Origin: Siphonodentalium dalli
Lineage: Eukaryota > Mollusca > Scaphopoda > Gadilida > Siphonodentaliidae
DNA: 64,000 nucleotides
NCBI GenBank assembly: GCA_032622095.1
Contig: CP136061.1
Span: 84,170,324 to 84,234,323 of the forward strand
Direction of reading: 5' to 3'
Below the pieces are notes generated by a model. It was given only the letters and a program-made list of their open reading frames with translations. It made no database searches and had not been told where the DNA came from. The stretch's first letter is position 1; each line of letters opens with the position of its first letter. A program made the position numbers and the translations under genes. Shown here piece by piece: positions 39,601 to 54,600 of this stretch.

Positions 39601-42600
39601 TACTTACAAGGGATGACTTTTGTACTCTTGAACACTTTCAGGTAGTGGCTTGTTCATTAGCTGATCTACAATTGAAAACATTGAAATTTGTCATTGAATG
39701 AAATGTCCTGATAACATGAGTTTACTGCGAGACAATCAAAATATTCCTCATGAGACCACAGGGGCATGTCGTTAAAATGAATAAAATATAAATTAAAAAA
39801 TATAATAAGTTTAAAACGAGCACACCACTCTAAACAAGAGGTTGTACTGGCAGTGCTCAAGCCTTGAAATAGTGTGCCTGTCATTTGCAGAATGAGGTCC
39901 CCTGAGGGTGAATTTGGTGATGCTAGCCCACTATGCGGGGTAGCATCACTAAATTCACCCTCTGGGAACCTCATTCTGCAAATGACAGGCACACTATTTC
40001 AAGGCTTGGCAGTGCTGGAATATCCTCACTGTGGCAAATTCAATGGACAAAAAGTATGAGTGAGATATCTGCTCTTGACGGGAAAAAACCCAACATTTTC
40101 ATATAAACAAGAACGGAAAACATGAACAAAACGATTGAACACACAATTGATTGCTGTTATAGTAGTCAGGGTTTCTGCCAGGGGGAAATTAATGAGTCCG
40201 TATTGGGGAAACACATAACGCGACGGGACAACCATGGTTCGTCCCGTCGGGCGAAAATTTTGTTATTTTACACTGCAAAGTAGCCATTTCCTTGCACCTG
40301 AGTGTCCCACAAAGCAATCCAAAGCTACGTATATTATGCAAGTCGATCATTTCCGTGGGTGCATTAATTTTGTTGATGGTATCCAAATAATTAATTATGT
40401 AATTACGTACGTATAAGACTGCCGTCTGATTGAACACTATATAAATGAACGAGTTACAGTGTTAACACATTTATAACTTACAATTCCAACAGCTATAATG
40501 AATATAAACACTAAAAAGCATCTACACATTGACCAATAACACCTAGCAAGGAGAATTGAATAAAGTATTTCTTAGAATTTCAAGTAGCGTCCGTGAAAAT
40601 AAAACTGACAGGATTATATATTCTGTCAATCGTAAAACTATTTGTGCGCTGTGACGTCATACTGCAGGGTTTGTCTGCAGGAGCTATTTATAGCCGCGAA
40701 ATACGAATAGTAGCAAAATCTTTCACTCGGAACGCGTAGCTTGTTCAATAGTCTTTATAGGCCAACAACTGACGACCGCAGCTATAGAACAGAGTTTTAG
40801 CCAACGTTTTATAAAATATAATTGAGTTTTGGCGGGAAATATGAACATGTGCGTCGTTGATTGTGCTTGGGGACCCAGGCGGGACAAGGAAACTATTATT
40901 GACCGTACTTTGACTTTATCTCCATATTGGGGGGGGTATGTGTTTGTGTTTATCCTCCGTGCATGTAATATGGCTCAAATGAATGGTGTTGTCACTATGA
41001 ATTCCCGCTATAAAGACTGATTTGGGACAGGTTCCGTATTATTGTGAAATAAATCACTTTGGGATTTTGTTGAGTATGCATGGCAATATACGCATAATAA
41101 TCAACACACGTAGAGAATCACATGTATTTTTCAGGAACTTCACTTACATCGAACTCAAAACAAATGATAATACAGCAATAAGATAAATGATCAACATTGA
41201 GTAGTTTCATCCACGAAATCCCGTGCATTAAAATGTCCCGACTCAGCAATTGGGTGTTCTTTGATCCAATTATGTAATCGTACGATAACACGGGGTCTTC
41301 GAGCGTGAGTAGTTTCATCCATGGAATCCCGTGCACAAAAATATCCGTACTCAACAGTCCGGCATTCTTTGATGTTACCGCGACATGTATTACGCTGTAT
41401 CTAATGTCGCTATTTGACCCGCTTTTTCACCAGTATTCTGTTTAACCCCTGAACTCCCGTTGCAGCCGGATTTTTTACGACATATTGCTACTGACTTTTG
41501 GTACAAGCATGAATCAAACAGATCATCTGCGAGGGGAATGGGTCCGTGGGACGGACCCCCAGCCGGCCTGGCGGAAACCCTGTAGTAGTGAACATCGATC
41601 CATACAAAATTTCATTAATATCCTTCAACCAGTGGTGGAGATATCTGCTCGGATGGACAAAAAAATAAACATTTCCAAATAAACAATGATTCAAGCCTTG
41701 AAATAGTGAGCCTGTCATTTTCAGAATGAGGTCCCCAGAAGGTGAAGCCTTGAAATAGCGTGTCATTTGCAGAATGAGTGAGCCTGTCATTTGCAGAATG
41801 AGGTCCCCAGAGGGTGAATTTGGTGATGCTAGCCCACTATGCGGGGTAGCATCACTAAATTCACCCTCTGGGGACCTCATTCTGCAAATGACAGGCTCAC
41901 TATTTCAAGGCTTGAGGGAAATTACGATGAACACTCCAGTGAACATCCATACCAAATTTCATTCAAATCCGACAACTGGTGTTTGATATATCTGCCTGGA
42001 CGGAAGGAACGGAATGATGGACGACCGCCCTGAAAATGTCTGGACATACGGCTACACCGAAGGGCGGACAAACGGACAGGGTCAATCCAGTAAACACCCC
42101 CATTCTCTTCGAGAGTTGGGGTATAAAAATGCATCGCTATACAATACCTATGAAACATGGGAGTTAACTTTTTCAGATACCACCTCACTTCTAATGGCCA
42201 TAATTCACAAATGCCTGAACCGATTCTTAATTTTCCAAAACCAATCGCTTCGTAATTATTGTTAAATTTTGGAAGAGTGGTGACTTGGATTCAAATATGC
42301 GATTGATTTGGAGAAATTAACATTAGATCATTAGATATGAGTTTGGAATAAAATCATTTAATTTTCCAAGTAATCTATCCTTAATTCTGGAGGGGAGAGC
42401 AGTATGTAATTCTATATTGGATCCCCTCCAAACGGAGAACCTCTAGTCACGTCCCTGCATAGATTAAAAATAAATACCCTTCATTTTTGTGTTTTCTTTC
42501 TTTTCTCTGTCGACGTGCCTGCTTCTGTATGGACCTACGGTTTCTTTCCACCAATCAGAATCGATGCGTAACTTCTGGGTGGAGACCATCCAATTTGACG

Positions 42601-45600
42601 CATACTTTGCAGTCATGTCTTTGATCGAACCATCTGTAAAGACATCATACAGTAATAATGTTCCCTCAATGTTATCAAGCGATGTCGATAATCTATATAT
42701 ATAACAAGAGTAGGATCTGTCTGTCACAATACATCATACAGTAATAATGTTCCCTCAATGTTATCAAGCGATTCGATAATCTATATATATATCAAAGAGT
42801 AGGATCTGTCTGTCCGTCTGTCTGTTTGGATGTTTCTCCCAGACCCCTAGACCGATTACTACCAAATTTGGTGCGGTGACGCGGGGTACCCTGGCGGAGG
42901 TTATAACAGTGTTAGTTTTTCAAAATTTTGATTTAAAATGATTTAATTAAATAAATAAAAAAACACAAATAAAAATAAGCTCACTGTGGCCCACGCCATA
43001 CAATGGGTATAAGTCCACTATAGGCTTGGCTTATTTCAGAATCAAATAAGTCAAATATGAACCTATGTGAATATTTATTTCCAAATGTGCAGGGGCAGCA
43101 GGCCCCTCCGATGCTGAATAAATTCACCTGAAGGGAGCCTGTTTCAGCTAGTAAAACATAAATTCACAATACATCATTCAGTAATAACGTTCCCTCCATG
43201 TTATCAATCTATTCTGATAATGAAATGTAACATCACAATCATTGTTTAGGACCTATAACCCATTACACGAGAAGCCTGGATATGGAATGAGGTCCTCAGA
43301 GGGTGAACTGGGAAGTATCTATAGTCTCAAAATAACATTGTTTGTAATTACCTCTGTTCAGTTTCTATATCCCCTAATTTGCAGAAGATAAAATGCATAA
43401 TTGAGGTGACTAATGTGTGAACATCACAACTTCAACTGGGGAACTTCAATCTGATCCTAGGTCTCCCATAGTAGATGAGGCCTAAGTAGATTGAGGTGAA
43501 TTTGGTGATGCTAGCCCACTGTGCGGGATAGTGTCACTAAATTGACCATCTGGCGACTTCATTCTGCAAATGTAGGATGCACTATTTCCAGGCTTGCGAC
43601 ATGCACGTCTGTGCAACAAATAAAATTGATCCAGGCTTAACTCTTTCAACACCGAATTTACAGAGGTAAATTATCCAGGACACCGGGTTTACAGCAGTTT
43701 ACATGGAAATTCTTTGTCTCACATGTGGGGCATTCATACTAGTATTTATAGATGTGGTAGATATGGCACCCATATATTGTCATGACCAGTAACAACTAAC
43801 TACCCATCAATTTGCACTAACTGCTGATGGATGACGTCATATAATAACTTTATTTGCAATATTTCACCACATAAGTATATTGACCAAACTCATTTTCAAA
43901 TAGTTAGTATTATATCCATCACATGTCGTGATTTTAGCATATGTAATTAGAAGGTGAACAATGAGCATAATGATGAGAACAGACCAATAGTATGCCAAGA
44001 AGGCGTTATTTAACTAAAATAGACCCATTATCCCTCATTTAGGCCCATGTGTATTCAACTGTGATTATGCTAATGAATTATGAGTAACTCTCCAAAAACA
44101 ACTGCCAATGATCTCATTGCGTTCCCAACATGTTTATGGATGTCAATAGCATGCTTTCAACGTGCACTCGTAGCTATTATTATTGAAGTCGAACTATTGC
44201 ACGGCATGGTGAATTTCATAACATTACGTCGAAAATAGGAGACACTAGATGGATATCACAAAGAACACGTCATTAGAAAGGGCAACAATCTTCTTTATTT
44301 CATAAACATGTGTTATCGACATGTGTTTGTGATAAACAATAACAAACTAAATCAATCGGTACAATTGCATCTGATTAAAAACACCACACCTGTCAGCATT
44401 GTTTCATCAACATTTTTTGGGAAAACCCAGGAAAACCCCAAAATAGTAATTGTGATGTCATACATGTGCTGTCTATATTTAGGCCGGGAACATCTCATTG
44501 TGACTGTACTTGTCAGGTCTGCATGTTCAACAATCAATTAGTATTGATACAGAATATCACCCAAATGATATCTAAGTCGCCAACCAATACACAATCATTA
44601 GCATATCCCCGTAGATATGGTATTATTGACTGCTAATCCCGAAAATTATTCTCCGCCAGCTAAAGCGGGCTGCGGTGGTGAACGTAAATTAGCGGGCTGC
44701 AGTGTTGAAAGAGTCAATGCTCTTTATTGATCATATAATTTATTAGTTCCCCTTTAAGTTATCTGAGATCAAACATCAACGTCAAACTTCAAATACGCCC
44801 ATCCCATGGCATTCCCCTGGTCAGGTGAGTGGTGACCCATCTGTACCAATTTTCCCACATATCTTCTAAGCTCACAAGGAACACTCTTTATTGCTCATAT
44901 TTGCTCCTTTAAGTCGTCTGAATTCAACGGCATCTAACTCTTGACACTCTATGGGTCAATTTACCCCCCCCCCCCCCCCCCCCCCCCCAAGGTTTCAATT
45001 TTCACCGACCAGATTACATCCATTTTGTTATGTAATTAAAAAATTATTTTATTGTATTAATAATTTTAGCGCCCTTTTAAGATGTCTGATGTCAACGGGA
45101 CCTATCTAATTTTCCCGAGTCAAATTACCTCTATATACAAATTTTCATCTCCAATCCAGCCGATCAGTTATTTATTACCGCCGCTAGATAAAAGCCAATT
45201 GCGTCAGCCTTTCAAGTTTGACACTGCGTGTCTCTAGTAGTCCTTCATGTGACATCACATGAGGGAACATTAACTATTCAGACTGCATAATCCGTGATGG
45301 AACTTTAAATCGACATAACTTCAGTTACGGGTGGCCTATTACAAAAAACAATTTCGCCACCGTGTTCATTGGATTAGTGGCAATCGATAACGATAAAAAG
45401 AAATCTGGACCGGAGTAATCCTTTAAATCCGGTTACCGCGATTTGATTGGCCTGCTAACTTTGAAGCTCAGATACACCATTGTATTTATATGCACAGATT
45501 AACCTCTTGTGGATATTTAATCTGCGCCGTTTTCAAAAAGAAGAGTAGTGAACATTGTCAAATGATTATATTTATGTGATAGACATTGGTATGGGAATTG

Positions 45601-48600
45601 TTGGAGATAAATTTTAATACCATAATTGCCTATTCTATTGTGTGTATAACACCTATTTTGTAAACTTCATCTTTACACCCTATTGTAGGTATACAGCTTC
45701 CTACTGTGGGTATAAATGTCTACTGTGGGAGTAAATGTTCAAACGTAATTTCATGTGTTAAATGTTTATACCCATAGTAGAATTACATCATATTTAGCAA
45801 AAATAGTTCCTTAATTTGGAACATTCATTTAAAATTGGAAGGGTCAGGAAATAAATTAGATATGAGAAAAATTTCCTGCATTTCAATCCAATGTAGCTTG
45901 TTAGTGTTATATGAATTAGGAAACATATGAATGGTAATTCCAAGTGACTGATCGATCGGAAACAGTCTGACATCACGACGTAAATGTATGTATCACTACG
46001 CGTGACGCGACGCACATAGCGTCGTGTAAAGTAAACAGCAGAGTAGTTGAATTCGTTGAACAGATACAAAAAATAATAATTATGGAATAAATAAAATACA
46101 CGCATAGTAGCCGTGAGTACAAAATTTTCACCACTCGTAACCACTCGCTAACAAGTTCGTGGTTAAAACCACAATTCCAATCGTGTTGAAAATTTGGTAT
46201 TCTCGGCTACTATGGGTGTATTCTATATATATTCATATAACAATTATAATTGTCTCACTGTATGACAAGACATGACAGAGCTTGGGCGACTGTATATGCT
46301 ATATTTACAATTTTCTCACCGTTGCTGTACGACAAGACATATGAAAGAGGTATCGTAGCATGGTCCTCAAATTCTTCGTGCTTGCCGATAATGCCCCTCG
46401 AACAGTCTATGGCTGTTGAAGAAGAAAAGGCATGTGTCATTATATCAGGAGAACAACGGACAAGATACATGGGAATCATAGCTTCCTGAAATTTTGCGAA
46501 AACTCTGTGCCAATGCATTCTCTTATATATGCTAGTCTCCCATAGGGAGCCTCACGTATATAAGACAATAATTGGCCTAAAAATATTAACCTAGACCTTG
46601 TAAGTCCCTATGGAACACTCGCATATATAAGAGAATGCACTGGCACAGGGTCTTTAATGAGGCACCAACATAGCTCCCGTCATGAAAGGGTTTACACTTT
46701 CAATACTAAATACTCTATTAACCCTTTACCCAACAAAACGGCCAAAACTGGCCAAATAAGGCTTCAACAGCCTAAATTATCTTGGGTCTGTCTCAATAAA
46801 ACCATACAAATATGGATATCATTGGAACCGGCTCCTTGACCACATTGTGATAGTTACAGTTATGCCCTGTGCCAATGCATTCTCTTATATATGCAAGTCG
46901 ACCATAGGTCGCCTCGCATATATAAGAGAATGCATTGACCAATTTTTAATGTGTTAAGCCAATGCATTCTCTTATATATGCGAGGCGACCTATGGTCGAC
47001 TCGCATATATAAGAGAATGCATTGGCACAGGGCCCTCCTGTTGGGTAAAGGGTTAACAAGTAGTAGAACAGTACGTCGTTTGTAGAACTTATTATCTGAA
47101 CAATTTCCCACCAATAAATTGGACTCCTTCTATACTTGTATTATCTGCCGTCTGCTTATTTTTCCTGGAAACCCCTCCAGATGAATAATAGACCATTCCA
47201 ATGGATACTTTTATAGCCGAGTGGGAGAAACCATTAAGTATAGAAAGGGTTAACTTACTTATCCATTCTTCCATTGAAACCATGTATACCTCAATCGCCA
47301 TGTCGGTATCTGTAATGTTAACACAGAGTGTACATCCCTGCAAATCAATAATAGACCATTCCAATGTACACATTTTAACTGACTATCCATTTAGAAAAGA
47401 AAGGGTTAAATCACAGTAATATTATCTGTCGTCTGCTTTTATCACCTTATCATTCCTCCAAATCAATAATAGACCATTCCGATGTACACATTTTAAATGA
47501 CTGGGAGAATCCATTTAGTATAGAACGGGTAAAATCAGTTAAATTATCCACTGTCTGCTTTTACCACCAAATCAATAATAGACCATTCCAATGTACATGT
47601 TTTAACTGACTGGGAGAATCCATTTAGTATAGAACGGGTTAAATCACAGTAAATTTATCAGTCGTCCCATTTTATCACCTTAATATCCGTCCAAATCAAT
47701 AATAGAACATTTCCAATGTACAAGTTTTAACTGACTGGGAGAATCCATTTAGTAGAGAAAGGCCTATTAATGAAGCTATTTTTATCCCAGAACAGAGCAT
47801 GAAATGTGACAAAATTGAGAAGTAAATTGTACAGATACACAAATCAAGTTACCATCCCTTTTAATGGATGACAAGTCCTATCCACGCCTATCAGGGTATT
47901 GAATAAATCCACGCCTATCAGGGTATGAACCAGGTTCACCAGCAGTGGATAGCTTGTTTGTCTAATAGCAGGGTTTCCACTTGGGTAAAAATGTAGGGAC
48001 AGTAGAAGCTAGGATAGAACTGGCTGACCATGGTTAAAATGTAGGGTCCGTAGAACCTAGGATATTACAAGCCGACCATGGTTAAAATGTAGGGTCCGTA
48101 GAACCTAGGATATTACAAGCTGACCATGGTTAAAATGTAGGGTCCGTAGAACCTAGGATATTACAAGCCGACCATGGTCAAAATGTAGGGTCCGTAGAAC
48201 CTAGGATATTACAAGCCGACCATGGTTTAAATGTAGGGTGCGTAGAAACTAGGATACGACGGGCTGACCATAGTGAGTTGTATGAACATTTTGAAATTCC
48301 ATGCCCAAAACCCCCCTATTTCCTTACATCAGAGAATAATGCTGGGCGGTTCTATTGGGCTAAAAATACCGCCGCAATTTGAAAATCACCCCACATTACA
48401 CACAATTACATGTTATTTTCATTAGTAACAAGAAATTTAACCTAATTTATCTTTTATCATCTATGAACAAAAGACAACCCTGGTCATCGATACATAGATG
48501 TCATGGTAATATCGGATCAATCTAATCCTGAGCACGGAATTACTATTTATGACCCGCCATATCAAATCCAGTCGTAAGTCGGGATTTTTTTTACCCTGTG

Positions 48601-51600
48601 CCAATGCATTCTCTTATATATGCGAGTCGACCATAGGTCGCCTCGCATATATAAGAGAATGCATTGGCCTAACAATTTTGTATCATTTTTTTTAAATAAA
48701 TGTTTCTGACAATTTTTAGGACATAAAATAAAAAACATCCATTACCCTGCAGGGAGCCCCACTCATATATAGAAGCATGTAGAAGAGTGTCGTCTGCTCA
48801 TGTTAGTCTGGGGCTCTGTATGGGTGAAATTATAAAATTGTTAAAGAATACAAGAAAAAATTATTAAAATTGTAAAAAATTGTTAGGCCAATGCATTCTC
48901 TTATATATGCGAGGTGACCTATGGTCATCTCGCATATATAAGAGAATGCATTGGCACAGGGTAAAAAAATCCCGACTTACGACTGGATTTGATATGGCGG
49001 GTCACATTTATGAAATTGTCAAGGGCACTATTTATCAAAGTTAATTTTCAGGCTCATGATTATCCCATTTAAATTCACAATTTACGGACAGAAATATATG
49101 GATGGATTAATTTATTGTACAGTACATACCAGACGATAGCTCAAAAAGATCTTGAATTCTAGTTCAACCCTGTCTGTGCACATGCCACTGTTTTTCCCGC
49201 CATCGGCCATATGGTCTTTCTTGCCAAAATCAAAGTTTTGATAAGGAAGGTTAAGCTTGTATTTTCCTTTGTGCCCGACCCCTGATATTTTTGCATGTAA
49301 CATTTCCCTCATTTTAGGAAATTACTCTTTGAATTTGTTTCATACAAAATTGAATTAGTCAACGGCAAAACACAGGTGCCTGCTTTCTTTTGATCTGTTG
49401 CAGTTTGTGGCATTGGTGACCAGTAATCAGAATTCAAATACAACCAGACCTGTACAAAACATCTCTTTTTATATTGATTTATGCCCCATTTTGTGGGGTG
49501 GCACCAAAAACCTTGTGGAAACCCTGCTAATACACCTTACCAACTGAAACACTACTCATTGAGAGATCAAATGTGTGATATACATACTTAGCAGTCAGGG
49601 CTTAAAATCCGTTGGAAGTGAGGAAATTCAAAACTGATTCAGATCTTTTAATAGTTAAGAGCCCTACTAATTGAGAGATCAAAATGTGATGGACCTTCAC
49701 ATACTTAGCAGTCAGGGCTTAAAATCCGTTGGAAGTGAGGAAATTCAAAACTGATTCAGATCTTTTAATAGTTAAGAGCCCTACTAATTGAGAGATCAAA
49801 ATGTGATGGACCTTCACATACTTAGCAGTCAGGGCTTAAAATCCGTTGGAAGTGAGGAAATTCAAAACTGATTCAGATCTTTTAATAGTTAAGAGCCCTA
49901 CTAATTGAGAGATCAAAATGTGATGGAACTTCACATACTTAGCAGTCAGGGCTTAAAATCCGTTGGAAGTGAGGAAATTCAAAACTGATTCAGATCTTTT
50001 AATAGTTAAGAGCCCTACTAATTGAGAGATCAAAATGTGATGGACCTTCACATACTTAGCAGTCAGGGCTTAAAATCCGTTGGAAGTGAGGAAATTCAAA
50101 ACTGATTCAGATCTTTTAATAGTTAAGAGCCCTACTAATTGAGAGATCAAAATGTGATGGAACTTCACATACTTAGCAGTCAGGGCTTAAAATCCGTTGG
50201 AAGTGAGGAAATTCAAAACCGAATTCAGATCTATTAATAGCTAAGAATCATAGTATCAGAATGATGTACCCAAGTGGGGTTACGAGGGCCGAATCCAGGG
50301 TGGGTACGGGAGGGGGTCCCACATGGATTTCTGTACTGCATTTCCATTTCCGACATGAAAAACGCTTTTCACAATGAACAGGACTTCATTCCCCTGACAT
50401 ATATAACCATTTATACATCTATAACCATTTATACATCTATAACCATTATACATTTATAACCATTTATACATCTATAACCATTTATACATCTATAACCGTT
50501 TATACATCTAGAGCCGTTTATACATCTATAACCATTTATACATCTATAACCATTTATACATCTATAACCGTTTATACATCTATAACTGTTTATACATCTA
50601 TAACCGTTTATACATCTATAACCGTTATACATCTATAACCATTTATACAGCCATAACCATTTATACATCTATAACCATTTATACATCTATAACCGTTTAT
50701 ACATCTATAACCATTTATAGATCTATAACCATTTATACATCTATAACCATTTATACAGCTATAACCATTTATACATCTATAACCATTTATACATCTATAA
50801 CCGTTTATACATCTATAACCGTTTATACATCTAGAACCATTTATACATCTATAACCGTTTATACATCAATAACCATTTATACATCTATAGCCGTTTATAC
50901 ATCTATAACCATTTATACATCTATAACCATTTATACATCTATAACCATTTATACATCTATAACCATTTATACATCTATAACCATTTATACATCTATAACC
51001 ATTTATATATCTATAACCGTTATACATCTATAACCGTTTATACATCTATAACCGTTTATACATCTATAACCGTTATACATCTATAACCATTATACATCTA
51101 TAACCATTTATACATCTATAACCGTTTATACATCTATAACCGTTTATACATCTATAACCGTTTATACATCTATAACCATTATACATCTATAACCGTTTAT
51201 ACATCTATAACCGTTTATACATCTATAACCGTTTATACATCTATAACCGTTTATACATCTATAACCGTTTATACATCTATAACCGTTAATACATCTATAA
51301 CAGTTTATACATCTATAACCGTTTATACATCTATAACCATTTATACACCTATAACCATTTATACATCTATAACCGTTTATACATCTATATCCGTTATACA
51401 TCTATAACCATTTATACATCTATAACCATTTATACATTTATAACCATTTATACATCTATAACCATTTATACATCTATAACCGTTATACATCTATAACCAT
51501 TTATACATCTATAACCATTTATACATCTATAACCATTATACATCTATAACCGTTTATACATCTATAACCGTTATACATCTATAACCATTTATACATCTAT

Positions 51601-54600
51601 AACCATTTATACATCTATAACCGTTTATACATCTATAACCGTTTATACATCTATAACCATTTATACATCTATAACCATTATACATCTATAACCATTTATA
51701 CATCTATAACCATTTATACATCTATAACCATTATACATCTATAACCGTTTATACATCTATAACCGTTATACATCTATAACCATTTATACATCTATAACCA
51801 TTTATACATCTATAACCGTTTATACATCTATAACCGTTTATACATCTATAACCATTTATACATCTATAACCATTATACATCTATAACCATTTATACATCT
51901 ATAACCATTTATACATCTATAACCATGTATACATCTATAACCGTTTATACAACTAGAACCATTTATACATCTATAACCATTTATACATCTATAACCGTTT
52001 ATACATCTATAACCATTTATACATCTATAACCGTTTATACATCTATAACCGTTTATACATCTATAACCATTTATACATCTATAACCATTTATACATCTAT
52101 AACCGTTATACATCTATAACCGTTTATACATCTATAACCGTTTATACATCTATAACCATTTATACATCTATAACCGTTATACATCTATAACCGTTTATAC
52201 ATCTATAACCGTTATACATCTATAACCATTTATACATCTATAACCATTTATACATCTATAACCATTTATACATCTATAACCATTTATACATCTATAACCG
52301 TTTAAACATTTATACATCTATAACCGTTTATACATCTATAACCATTTATACACCTATAACCATTTATACATCTATAACTGTTTCAGCCGAATTACTGCCA
52401 TTATTCTATGAAAAAGAGTTTTCTACACGAATCAGATGTTGGCAATTGTGCGAATCAATTTTGATTTTGTTATTCTGCTGTGTTATTTAATTTCATATAT
52501 AAAACAGACTAACATAGCGCTACAGTTTAGCGTTAAACAACCAATTGAGGCAGTGCATCACAAACTATAAAGGCAGATAATATTTCTTTCAAAATGGCGG
52601 TGTCAAGCTACCAACGTAATTCCTTGTGCAGGTTAGTTTGAGACGCCATATCTCCGTTCTTGTGTGAAGGTTTGCACTGAAACTTTACAAACGAACAGAG
52701 AACAGATTACTTAATGCACATGCCTTTTCGTTATGCGAGTTTCCTTTCCAGTTAAAGGTGGATTATCTCTTCAGCAACATGATCTATTTATAGTTTCCTG
52801 GGTATGAAATAGTACATACGAATCGAAGACCCCTGTCCGGAAACGCATCTATCAATTAATATTCATTTTACATATAATTAAAATTAGTCTGTGCCGTTCA
52901 ATAATGGTCCCTGATATTCACGAAAGTCTTATTTATTTGCGTTTCTTCGTTATTTTCAGTTATTTTAATCATTGAAAATAAGCATATGATACACTCTAGG
53001 TCATATCTAGTCGATTCGCACTTAAAAATTACAATAGATACAATCAATCAGAGACATTTTGCGGTAAGCAAGCGTTCGAAGCACTACCTTGGATGCCTCT
53101 ATCTAAAAGTTCTATTTATAGAACAAAGAAGTGTCCCATTAATTGAATAAAATATTATCGACATAAAATCAATATTAATTGATAGAATTGTTTCCGGGCA
53201 GGGATTTCCAACTCATACGTATTATTTAATACCTAGGAAACTATCTAAAATTTATTGTTTAAAGAGATAATCCATCTTTTAAGATCCTGGCAGTACAGTA
53301 ATGCCCTAAATAATCGACTCCTTAACCACATAAGAATTATGGGTAACTTTTCAGGATTTAGTCGGAAATATGGCTTTTTGCCATTCGTCCGAAAGCTCTC
53401 AGTGAAAGCCATATTTCCGACTAAATCCTGAAAAGTTACCAATAATTCTGCTGTGGTTAAGAAGTCGATTATTTAGGGCATTATTGTACCACATACTACA
53501 ATGACTCACGGTTTCTCTTGTTCTTGGGTGATTTATTTGTAGATGGTTTCTTAAGATTCCTCTGGACAGGTGATGTTTGCTCTTCAAAGTCACTGTCCGA
53601 GCTGAAGTTTATAATATTAATTCAACATTCAATGTATATTTTAACATGGACATGACATGTTACTTTAACATTCAATGTATATTTTAAAATCGACAAGAGA
53701 CATTACTTTAGCAATCAATGCATATTTTAACATGGACAGGACAGAACCCAGATTTCAAGATAAAATATCAACAATTCCAACTAAACAAAGAAGATAATAA
53801 TGTTATCAGAGATGCAGGGGTCGAGTTTTGGTAGCTATCCCGCAGTGGGCTAGCAACAGCACATTCACCTTCTGGGGGACCTCATTCTGCTTAGATCTCC
53901 TCTCCTGGAAAGTATATGTAGTCTCATATTAACATTTGTAGTTACTGGGGAACTTCAATCTGATCCTACCGGTAGGTCTCCCATTGCAGTTGAGGCCTAA
54001 GCAGAACGAGGTTACCAGAGGGTGAATTAATTTGGTGGTGCTAGCCCATCGTGCGGGATAGCATCACTAAATTCACCCTCTGGGTACCTCATTCTATGGT
54101 AGTTATGCTAAACATGGGCTTGGTTTTCGAACTCAATCAAGACATTGTTGAGCAAGTCTCATATATTGATATTTGTTCATGATATCCTGAAAAATTCAAG
54201 AAAATGAACTAATTAAGGGTCGTAACTCAGTCAAAAGTAGGAAAACCAGGCCGTTTTCTGACTTGATTAAAACAATGTTGAGAAAGTCTCATATACCGAA
54301 TATTAACAAAATCAGTTGGTATTTGTTCAAGTTATCGCACTATCGCCATCTGTGGATGCCCGCTGGTGAACACACCTCACCAGATTTAGGTTGAGTTTTT
54401 TTTAATCTCAACCATAAAAGAAGGATAACTCTATATGACAAACCTCCATATCAAGTTTCATTGAAATCTGATAAATAATGGCTGAGATATCAGCGCGGAG
54501 GGAGAGAAATCCATTGTTTCCAGACAAGCAAAGAAGGGCAAATGGAAAATATTCTTGATCGGCATTTGCCTCTCATTATAAAACACACCTGGTGGATACA

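Larger units (their letters stand above)
47969..49526. mobile_element. 1.56-kb hAT-like non-autonomous element
   Basis: Ends CAGGGTTTCCACTTGGG and inverse CTTGTGGAAACCCTG, related to the ends of 40167-41582. The flanks share only ctaata. It contains the 48-bp array and the double hairpin listed separately. Confidence 0.7.

Noticed and set aside
39666..41880. Several ORFs containing [16 protein letters not shown] peptides
   Set aside because: Readings of the palindromic hAT-type MITE arms; the same peptide appears at every copy.
46250..46489. Plus-strand 79-codon ORF
   Set aside because: Antisense shadow of XPC exon 6.
49112..49312. Minus-strand ORF with [14 protein letters not shown] and an exon-like end CTG|gtatgt
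   Set aside because: Considered as an XPC exon between exons 4 and 5, but it lies inside the hAT-like element 47969-49526, shows no real similarity, and exons 4 and 5 already join in phase.
50429..52119. NGYRCI-repeat ORFs
   Set aside because: Translation of the 18-bp array; broken by 17-bp variants.
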